A stretch of DNA of 46,006 nt from Microbacterium sp. (GTDB lineage Bacteria > Actinomycetota > Actinomycetes > Actinomycetales > Microbacteriaceae): the NCBI GenBank assembly GCA_029239635.1, contig JARBUN010000007.1, positions 1 to 46,006 on the forward strand. Reading direction: 5' to 3'. The notes beneath the pieces are model-generated. The model was not told the origin of the DNA. It did no database searches and saw nothing but the letters and a program-made list of their open reading frames with translations. Of this stretch, positions 40,001 through 46,006 are shown piece by piece (within the stretch, counting starts at the first letter, position 1; every line of letters begins with the position of its first letter). The translations under genes and the position numbers were made by a program.

Positions 40001-41614
40001 ATGAAGCACACCCTCGCGGCATCCACCGCGATCGTCGGACTCGTCCTGGGCGGTCTCGCCGCTGCGGCCCCCGCTGTCGCCGCCCCGCCCACGACCCCGG
40101 CCGAGAAGCCCGGGCCCCCGGGCCACGCCGGTCCGCCCGCGCATCCCGGCCCGGGCTCGCGCGACCTCGAGCGCTACGCCGCGGACACCTGGACCTCGCT
40201 CGCCGCGATGGCCCACGAGAACACCGGTCTCCCCGACGACAACATCGGCGGGACGCTCGATGAGTCCACGGCATCCGGGTACACCTCACCGACCAACATC
40301 GGCGGCTACCTCTGGTCGACGGTCACCGCGCGCGACCTCGGCATCATCGGCGCCGACGAAGCGCGGGAGCGCCTCACCGCCACGGTCTCGACGCTCGAGA
40401 TCATGGAGCGCAACGAGGGCAGCGGCATGTACTACAACTGGTACGCCCCCGGCACCGGCGCGAAGCTCGAGATCTTCCCGACCTCGGGAGAGGTCATCCA
40501 CCCGTTCCTCAGCACGGTCGACAACGGCTGGCTGGCGGCGGGGCTGCGGATCGTCCGCGAGGCCGAGCCCACGCTCGCCGACCGTGCCGACGCGCTGTAC
40601 GAGTCGATGGACTTCTCGGCCTTCTTCGACACCGCCGGGGCCGCGGGCCTCCCCGCCGGCACGAACCGCGGCGGTTTCTGGGAGGCCCCTCCGGGCGACG
40701 GCTGCGCGGTGGAAGCGCCGATGTACAACGGGAGCGGCGAGACCGCGTTCTACACGTGCCACCACTACGACACGACCGTGAGTGAGAGCCGCATCGCGAC
40801 CTACCTCGGCATCTCCGAGGGCTCCATTCCGGCATCCGGTCTGTACGGCACGCACCGCACGATGCCCGCCGGCTGCGACTGGGCGTGGCAGGAGCAGCTG
40901 CCCACCGGTGGGACGCGCACGTACGACGGCGTCGACGTGTACGAAGGCGTGTACTCCTCCGACGGCATGTCGTTCGTGCCGAGCTGGGGCGGCAGCATGT
41001 TCGAGGCGCTCATGCCCGACCTGCTCATCCCCGAGGCCGAGTGGGGGCCGCGCTCGTGGGGCGTGAACCACCCGATCACCGTCGAGGTGCAGAAGCGCCA
41101 CGGTCTGAAGGAAGCCGGCTACGGCTTCTGGGGCTTCTCGCCCGCCAGCAACCCGTTCGGCGGATACAGCGAGTACGGCGTCGACATCGCCGGCATCCGG
41201 TCCGACGGATACACCTCGGATGCCGAGAAGACCGACGTCGACATCGACCGCCCCGGCTGCACGGAGGGAACGAACCCGGACCCGACGTTCGGCGACGGGG
41301 TCGTCACCCCGCACGCGGCGTTCCTCGCCCTGCCGTACGACCGGCCCGGCGTGCTGAAGAACCTGCGCGGCCTGGAGAAGAAGCTCGGCGCCTACGGCCC
41401 CGGCGGCTTCTACGACGCGGTGGCGGTGAAGAGCGGAACGATCGCGGAGCGATACCTCTCGCTCGATCAGTCGATGATCCTGGCGGCGATCGGCAACGCG
41501 CTGACCGACGACTCCCTGAAGGACTACATGGTCGATGACAGGATGGAGCAGAACCTCCGGCCCGCCATCGAACAGCAGGTCTTCGGCTCGTCGTGGGGCG
41601 CCGTGCGTCCCTGA
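40001..41614 (+). CDS. Secreted GH144/glucoamylase-like (PF10091-type) glucanase
   Basis: 537 aa with a Sec signal peptide (residues 1 to ~28, AVAAPP cleavage region) and a Pro/Gly-rich linker. The core carries NEGSGMYYNWYAP, 'STVDNGWLAAGLRIV', 'FVPSWGGSMFEALMPDLL', and GYGFWGFSPASNPFGGYSEY with YGVDIAGI, typical of the bacterial glucoamylase/GH144 family that includes endo-beta-1,2-glucanases. It probably cleaves an extracellular beta-glucan, releasing oligosaccharides for the ABC importer downstream and GH3 enzyme (inference; beta-1,2 specificity unproven). GAGGAGAGCAGC precedes the ATG. Confidence 0.82.
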   Translation: MKHTLAASTAIVGLVLGGLAAAAPAVAAPPTTPAEKPGPPGHAGPPAHPGPGSRDLERYAADTWTSLAAMAHENTGLPDDNIGGTLDESTASGYTSPTNIGGYLWSTVTARDLGIIGADEARERLTATVSTLEIMERNEGSGMYYNWYAPGTGAKLEIFPTSGEVIHPFLSTVDNGWLAAGLRIVREAEPTLADRADALYESMDFSAFFDTAGAAGLPAGTNRGGFWEAPPGDGCAVEAPMYNGSGETAFYTCHHYDTTVSESRIATYLGISEGSIPASGLYGTHRTMPAGCDWAWQEQLPTGGTRTYDGVDVYEGVYSSDGMSFVPSWGGSMFEALMPDLLIPEAEWGPRSWGVNHPITVEVQKRHGLKEAGYGFWGFSPASNPFGGYSEYGVDIAGIRSDGYTSDAEKTDVDIDRPGCTEGTNPDPTFGDGVVTPHAAFLALPYDRPGVLKNLRGLEKKLGAYGPGGFYDAVAVKSGTIAERYLSLDQSMILAAIGNALTDDSLKDYMVDDRMEQNLRPAIEQQVFGSSWGAVRP

Positions 41615-41630
41615 CGGCTCGACCCCCGAT

Positions 41631-41657
41631 GCCCGGTGCCTCGCGGAGGTGCCGGGC
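41631..41657. terminator. Hairpin after the glucanase gene
   Basis: 12-bp stem with two G-U pairs and a GCG loop, 17 bases after the glucanase stop. Confidence 0.6.
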
Positions 41658-41690
41658 GTCGCTGTGTCCGGAACGGGGGAGAGGATGCCG

Positions 41691-42296
41691 ATGACCGACG
41701 CACCCGCACCCCGCGCGCGCCGCGGCAGCTACGCCAAGGGCCAGCAGACGCGGCAGCGCATCGTCGACGAGGCGGTCGTGGTGTTCGGGCGCTCGGGCGT
41801 CACCGCCGGGTCGCTGCGCGAGGTCGCGACGCGCGTGGGGCTGACCCCCGCGGGACTCATGCACCACTTCGCGTCGAAGGAGGAGCTCTTCGCCGAGGTG
41901 CTCCGCCAGCGCGACGAGCGCGTCCGGGACGCGGCCGGCGACCCGCAGGAGCACACCCTCGTCGAGCAGATGCAGAAGGTCGTGGCGTACAACGCCACGA
42001 CGCGGGGGCTGACGTCGCTGTACACACTGGTCGTGGGCGAGGCGAGCGATCCGGGCCATCCCTCGCACGATGAGTTCGCCGAGCGCTACCGCCGAAGCGC
42101 CGAGACGGCGGCCGACCTGCTGCGCGCCGGTCAAGCGGCGGGGGAGGTGCGCGCCGACATCGACCCCGATCGGGCGGCGCGCCTGCTGAGCGCCGTGATG
42201 GACGGGCTGCAGCAGCAGTGGCTTCTCGACGAGTCCGTGGACATGCCCGCGCTGTTCGCCGAGTTCGTGCAGGGGTATCTGCGGCCGCCGGCCTGA
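41691..42296 (+). CDS. TetR-family transcriptional regulator
   Basis: 201 aa. The HTH spans about residues 15-65 ('RQRIVDEAVVVFGRSGVTAG', 'LREVATRVGLTPAGLMHHF', ASKEELFAEVL); the C-terminal domain resembles the AcrR_C/TetR_C_6 type. It lies between the glucanase and the ABC importer genes, and probably represses the locus via the palindrome at 39929-39950 (inference). GGGGAGAGG lies upstream; ATG 41691 gives the best spacing over ATG 41685. Confidence 0.88.
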   Translation: MTDAPAPRARRGSYAKGQQTRQRIVDEAVVVFGRSGVTAGSLREVATRVGLTPAGLMHHFASKEELFAEVLRQRDERVRDAAGDPQEHTLVEQMQKVVAYNATTRGLTSLYTLVVGEASDPGHPSHDEFAERYRRSAETAADLLRAGQAAGEVRADIDPDRAARLLSAVMDGLQQQWLLDESVDMPALFAEFVQGYLRPPA

Positions 42297-42336
42297 GTCC
42301 TGGCATCCGGTCACCGCGCCGCCCGCCGAGCGTCGC

Positions 42337-42398
42337 CGAGATGACCCGAGTCTCTCGAGATCACGGGTCCTTTTGCGGAAACGCAGGTCATCTCGAGA
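42337..42398. repeat. Hairpin-forming intergenic element
   Basis: Perfect 10-base arms CGAGATGACC (42337-42346) and GGTCATCTCG (42386-42395) enclose a further partly self-complementary stretch with TCTCGAGA (42353-42360), which recurs at 42391-42398, and an ACCCG/CGGGT pair. It resembles a REP-type intergenic palindrome and could also end the TetR transcript. No coding capacity. Confidence 0.55.
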
Positions 42399-42469
42399 AA
42401 CGCGTGCGAGCTCGCGAGCGCGCAGCGCGCGCGGGGCCGGGGTTGAACACGCGTGCAGGGACAGGGAGG

Positions 42470-42498
42470 TTGCGGAGGATAGGTTATGCGCTTAAACT
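42470..42498 (+). promoter_or_regulatory. Promoter of the ABC importer operon with overlapping operator-like palindrome
   Basis: TTGCGG (42470-42475), a 17-base spacer and TAAACT (42493-42498). TTATGCGCTTAA (42484-42495) is a 10-of-12 palindrome covering the -10, with a central GCGC like LacI-family sites. The solute-binding protein starts at 42557 behind GAGGAGGA. Its regulator is unknown; no LacI gene is in the window. Confidence 0.55.
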
Positions 42499-42556
42499 CG
42501 ACCACGACGTGCAGAGAAGCGCCCGACGACGGGTGCCTGGTTCGAGGAGGAACACC

Positions 42557-43819
42557 ATGAAGAAGACCCGATGGAGCGCCGTGGCCGTGATCGCCGCGGC
42601 GGCGATCGCCCTCACCGGCTGTGGGCGCACCTCCGACACCGGATCCGGCCCCGGCGAGGCGGGCACGATCGGTGACGCGAAGGCCGAGGGCACGCTCACG
42701 ATGTGGGCGATGGGTGCCGAGGGCGAGGCGCTGCCCGAGTTCGTGAAGACCTTCGAGGAGGCCAACCCCGGGGTCATCGTCAACGTCACCCCCGTCCCGT
42801 GGGACGCCGCGTACAGCAAGTTCCAGACGGCGATCGCCGGTGGCAACACCCCCGACCTCGCGATGGTCGGCTCGACGTGGATGGCCGACTTCGGCGACGC
42901 GTTGCAGACCGTGCCGACCGACCTCTCCACCGACGGCATGTTCCCCGGGGCGGTCGACTCCACGAAGATCGACGACCGTGCGACCGGTGTCCCGTGGTAC
43001 GTCGACACGCGCGTGCTCTACTACCGCACCGACATCGCCGCCCAGGCCGGCTGGACCTCGGCTCCCACCACCTGGGACGACCTGAAGAAGATGGCCGCCG
43101 ACATGCAGGCCAAGGGCGGCGCCGAGTACGGCATCCGTCTCCCCTCGGGCAACGACTCCTTCCAGGGGAACCTGTGGATGCCGTGGTCGAACGGCGCTGA
43201 GCTGGAAGACGGCTCGAAGTGGACGCTCGACACCCCGGAGACCACCGAGGCGTTCGACTACTACCAGAGCTTCTACACCGACGGCATCGCCAACCCGGCC
43301 GCCGACCGCTCGGCCGGCGCGCAGGAGGCGGACTTCGTCTCGGGCAAGACCCCGATGTTCATCGACGGACCGGCGTTCATCGGTCTGCTCGAAGACCTCG
43401 GCGGCGAGGGCTTCGGCGACAAGATCTCGACCGCGGTCCTGCCGGCCAAGGAGTCCTCGACTTCGTTCAGCGGCGGCTCCAACCTCGCCGTGTTCGACAA
43501 CTCGAAGAACGCCGCGAGCGCGTGGAAGCTCGTGCAGTGGCTGACCGAGCCCGAGACGCAGGCCGCCTGGTACGAGGCGACCGGTGACCTCCCCGCTGTC
43601 CAGGATGCCTGGAAGACCGACGCCCTGTCGTCGTCGAAGACCCTCGCCGCTTTCGGCACCCAGCTCGAGACCGCCAAGTCGGTGCCCGCGGTCACCACCT
43701 GGGTGCAGGTCGCCGCGGCCGGGGACGCGATGCTCGAGAAGCTCCGCCTCGGTCAGCAGACGCCGGCCGACGGTCTGAAGGAACTTCAGGCCACCGCCGA
43801 TCAGCTGGGTCTGGGCTGA
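42557..43819 (+). CDS. Sugar ABC transporter substrate-binding lipoprotein
   Basis: 420 aa, family 1 extracellular solute-binding protein. Lipobox LTGC with Cys22 (ALTGCGRT) gives a lipid anchor. The mature part matches CUT1 proteins: TLTMWAMGAEGEALPEFVKT, 'GNTPDLAMVGSTWMADFGD', and 'FSGGSNLAVF' near the C-terminus. It would present an oligosaccharide released by the upstream glucanase to the two permeases. GAGGAGGA precedes ATG 42557; the start is also consistent with the promoter ~55 bases upstream. Confidence 0.92.
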   Translation: MKKTRWSAVAVIAAAAIALTGCGRTSDTGSGPGEAGTIGDAKAEGTLTMWAMGAEGEALPEFVKTFEEANPGVIVNVTPVPWDAAYSKFQTAIAGGNTPDLAMVGSTWMADFGDALQTVPTDLSTDGMFPGAVDSTKIDDRATGVPWYVDTRVLYYRTDIAAQAGWTSAPTTWDDLKKMAADMQAKGGAEYGIRLPSGNDSFQGNLWMPWSNGAELEDGSKWTLDTPETTEAFDYYQSFYTDGIANPAADRSAGAQEADFVSGKTPMFIDGPAFIGLLEDLGGEGFGDKISTAVLPAKESSTSFSGGSNLAVFDNSKNAASAWKLVQWLTEPETQAAWYEATGDLPAVQDAWKTDALSSSKTLAAFGTQLETAKSVPAVTTWVQVAAAGDAMLEKLRLGQQTPADGLKELQATADQLGLG

Positions 43820-43823
43820 GATC

Positions 43824-44771
43824 ATGACGCAGGCAGTCGTGGGCGCGACCGGGACGCGACGCGCGCCCGGCCGCGCCCGCGCCGGCGGGGCGTCGAGCCG
43901 CCGTCGGCGCCAGGGATGGGTCGCGTGGGGCTTCGCCCTGCCGTTCGTCGCGGTCTTCGCGGTCTTCATGGTCGTGCCGATCGTGGGTTCCTTCGCGATG
44001 TCGTTCACCGACTTCACGGCGCGCGACATCCGCTCGCCCTTCGCGGTGAACTTCGTCGGACTCGAGCAGTACGCCGGTGTCCTCACCGATCCCGTCTTCC
44101 TCACGTCGCTGGGGGTGACCGCGACGTTCGTCGTCGTCGGCATCCCGGTCACGATGGCGGTCGCGCTGGCCCTCGCCCTCGCGCTCAACGCCAGCAAGGG
44201 GCGGTTCGTCTCGATCCTGCGCGTGGGCTTCTACGCCCCGGTCGTGACGAGCATCGTCGCGGTGGCCGTGGTGTGGCGCTACATCCTGCAGCCCGAGGGT
44301 CTGCTCAACTCGGCGCTCGCGATCATCGGCATCCAGGGTCCGGACTGGCTCAACGACACCCGCACCGCGCTGCCCTCGCTCATCGCGATGGCGGTCTGGC
44401 GCAACGTCGGCACGCTCATGGTGATCTTCCTCGCGGGGCTCCAGGCGATCCCGACCGACGTGAAGGAGGCCGCCCTCATGGACGGCGCCTCGTCGTGGCG
44501 GCGCCTGACCTCGGTGACGCTCCCGCTCCTGCGCCCCACGCTGCTGCTCGGCGCCGTGCTCATCTCCGTCGGCTTCCTGCAGTTCTTCGAGGAGGCGTTC
44601 GTGATGACCCAGGGCGGTCCGCTCAACTCCACCCTCTCGGTGGCCTATTACACGTTCAAGCAGTTCGGCTTCGGGCAGTACGGCACGGCCTCGGCCGCGA
44701 GCTACCTGCTGTTCCTCGCGATCGCGCTGCTCAGCCTCGTGCAGTTCCGCGTGCTGCGCTCGAAGGATTGA
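43824..44771 (+). CDS. Sugar ABC transporter permease, MalF-like
   Basis: 315 aa with six or more membrane segments and a cytoplasmic Arg-rich N-terminus. The EAA loop that contacts the ATPase is intact (EAALMDGASSWRRLTSVTLP, residues ~213-232). It begins four bases after the binding-protein stop. The ATPase (MsiK/MalK type) is not encoded here; in actinobacteria a shared ATPase elsewhere is common. Confidence 0.9.
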   Translation: MTQAVVGATGTRRAPGRARAGGASSRRRRQGWVAWGFALPFVAVFAVFMVVPIVGSFAMSFTDFTARDIRSPFAVNFVGLEQYAGVLTDPVFLTSLGVTATFVVVGIPVTMAVALALALALNASKGRFVSILRVGFYAPVVTSIVAVAVVWRYILQPEGLLNSALAIIGIQGPDWLNDTRTALPSLIAMAVWRNVGTLMVIFLAGLQAIPTDVKEAALMDGASSWRRLTSVTLPLLRPTLLLGAVLISVGFLQFFEEAFVMTQGGPLNSTLSVAYYTFKQFGFGQYGTASAASYLLFLAIALLSLVQFRVLRSKD

Positions 44772-44782
44772 GGGTGGATGCC

Positions 44783-45521
44783 ATGACACTCACGTCTCCC
44801 GCGGCTCCGGCCGCCGTCGTCGAAGCGCCGCAGCCGCCGCGCCGCCGCCGCGAGAAGCGCGTCACCCCGGGTCGCGCACTCACCTACACCGTGCTCGTCG
44901 TGGGCCTGATCGTGTGGGTCCTGCCGTTCGCCTGGATGCTGCTGGGCTCGGTCAAGACGCAACGCGAGATCCTGCAGCGCCCGCCGACGTGGTGGCCGCA
45001 GGAGTTCACCTGGGACAACTTCGGCGCCTGGTTCGGGCAGCTGAACTTCGGGCAGTTCTTCGGCAACAGCATCCTCGTGGCGCTGTTCACCGTGGCGGGC
45101 AACCTCGTGTTCTGCTCGATGGTCGGCTACGCGCTGGCGAAGATGGACTTCCCCGGCAAGAAGGCGCTGTTCCTCGTCGTCATGGTGACCCTGATGGTCC
45201 CGGGTGTCGTGACCTTCGTGCCGCTGTTCGTGATGGTGTCCTCGCTCGGTCTCGTCGACAGCTACGCGGCGCTGATCCTGCCGTTCGTCACGACGCCGCT
45301 CGGCGTCTTCCTCATGCGGCAGTTCATGCTCGGCATCCCGGATCCGCTGCTCGAGGCCGCGCGCATCGACGGCGCCGGGGAGCTGCGCATCTTCGCCCGG
45401 ATCGTCATGCCGCTGTGCGGGCCGCCGCTGGCGACGCTCGGCATCCTGACCTTCCTTCCTGCTTTTCGTCTTCCTGCAGCGCTACTTCATCCAGGGCATC
45501 GCCTCCACCGGCCTGAAGTGA
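44783..45521 (+). pseudogene. Sugar ABC permease, MalG-like, with an out-of-frame internal deletion
   Basis: Normal for its first ~225 residues, including the EAA loop (EAARIDGAGELRIFARIVMP), up to ILTFL at about 45457. The expected C-terminus (LLFVFLQRYFIQGIASTGLK, stop 45519-45521) then continues in another frame starting near 45459. In relatives about 50-60 residues lie between these blocks, including the last membrane helices, so a deletion not divisible by three has removed them. As read, the protein would end in an unrelated ~15-residue tail at 45526. Could be a real loss or an assembly gap. ATG 44783 (or GTG 44774) starts it. Confidence 0.78.
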
Positions 45522-45524
45522 GGT

Positions 45525-45553
45525 GACGGGGTGGGCCTCGCGCTCACCCCGTC
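45525..45553 (+). terminator. Hairpin between the permease and GH3 genes
   Basis: 9-bp perfect stem (GACGGGGTG / CACCCCGTC) with an 11-base loop, just after the permease stop. It may reduce read-through into the GH3 gene or stabilise upstream mRNA. Confidence 0.5.
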
Positions 45554-45607
45554 TCCGACCCTGAGCTCTCGCCGGCCGCGGACCGGCGGCCCCGAAAGGA
45601 CCCCCCC

Positions 45608-46006
45608 ATGACCCACGCCCGCTTCCTCACCGCCCCCGACGGCACGCACTTCCGCGACCTGAACGGCAACGGCGTGATGGACCCCTACGAGAACCCGACG
45701 CTGAGCGTCGAGGAGCGCACCGACGACCTCGTCGCGCGCCTCAGCCTCGAAGAGAAGGTCGGTCTGATGTTCCAGACCGTCATCGAGGTCGGCGACGACG
45801 GCGAGCTGCTCGAAGCTCCCGGCAAGATCTCGAAGTCCCCGACGACCACGGTCGTCGTGCACAAGCGCATGAACCACTTCAACGTGCACGCGATCCGCAC
45901 CGCGCGTCAGGCGGCGACCTGGAACAACAACCTGCAGGCCCTCGCCGAGACGACGCCGCACGGCATCCCGGTCACCATCAGCACCGATCCGCGCCACGCG
46001 TTCGTC
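45608..46006 (+). CDS. GH3 beta-glucosidase, N-terminal part; continues past the window
   Basis: 133 codons from ATG 45608 (AAAGGA upstream) to the right edge without a stop. The N-terminus 'FRDLNGNGVMDPYENPTL', SVEERTDDLVARLSLEEKVG, and GIPVTISTDPRHAF are standard GH3 blocks; the catalytic Asp would lie beyond the window. No signal peptide, so a cytoplasmic enzyme that splits imported gluco-oligosaccharides to glucose is likely, for example sophoro-oligosaccharides if the glucanase is beta-1,2-specific (inference). Confidence 0.88.
   Translation, partial: MTHARFLTAPDGTHFRDLNGNGVMDPYENPTLSVEERTDDLVARLSLEEKVGLMFQTVIEVGDDGELLEAPGKISKSPTTTVVVHKRMNHFNVHAIRTARQAATWNNNLQALAETTPHGIPVTISTDPRHAFV

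Overview
The window looks like a chromosomal segment of a very GC-rich actinobacterium, most likely a Microbacterium or close Microbacteriaceae relative. This is inferred from gene content, codon use and promoter style, not from a marker gene. No rRNA, tRNA, IS element, phage gene or CRISPR array was found. Genes are tightly packed, with many ATGA or GTGA overlaps, and several start 6-7 bases after a TANNNT -10 box, as expected for leaderless mRNAs.

Layout. 1-4118: a truncated ECF sigma factor, a hotdog thioesterase divergent from an MHS-type MFS transporter across a TetR-like palindrome, a TetR regulator, and an NAD-dependent epimerase. 4324-5760: an ECF sigma factor with two coupled genes, one joining an anti-sigma-like N-terminus to an Asp23/Gls24 domain. 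5832-8974: an NmrA-like reductase, then a sulfur operon (cystathionine beta-synthase and cystathionine gamma-synthase) behind a leaderless Cys-rich leader peptide and a terminator hairpin. 9056-15956: an F420/NADP-type reductase, a TauE/SafE exporter behind a structured leader with terminator, a HadA/HadB-like pair with murB, an aspartate aminotransferase, a small membrane protein and a CLC-type channel.

16015-19527: a sugar-acid module (P-loop kinase, ACS-family MFS transporter, KDPG aldolase) divergent from a DeoR regulator. 19537-21208: pnuC-nadR for NAD salvage. 21218-27223: five overlapping genes (MoxR AAA+ ATPase, unknown protein, HExxH-peptidase/vWA fusion, unknown protein, PaaK-like adenylate-forming enzyme). 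I could not match this operon to a named system and it is the best candidate for new biology.

27273-32213: the glyoxylate shunt (aceB, aceA) facing a RamB-type regulator, with a duplicated palindromic repeat between aceA and aceB. 32302-39846: an operon of NCS1 permease, HyuA-like hydantoinase/oxoprolinase, three DUF917 paralogues (the first broken) and a PucR regulator. 40001-46006: a glucan-use locus with a secreted GH144/glucoamylase-like enzyme, TetR, an ABC sugar importer (second permease broken by an internal deletion) and the start of a GH3 beta-glucosidase.

Two signals cut across the window: a strongly over-represented GGATGCC/GGCATCC heptamer, and two out-of-frame internal deletions that leave both gene ends intact.
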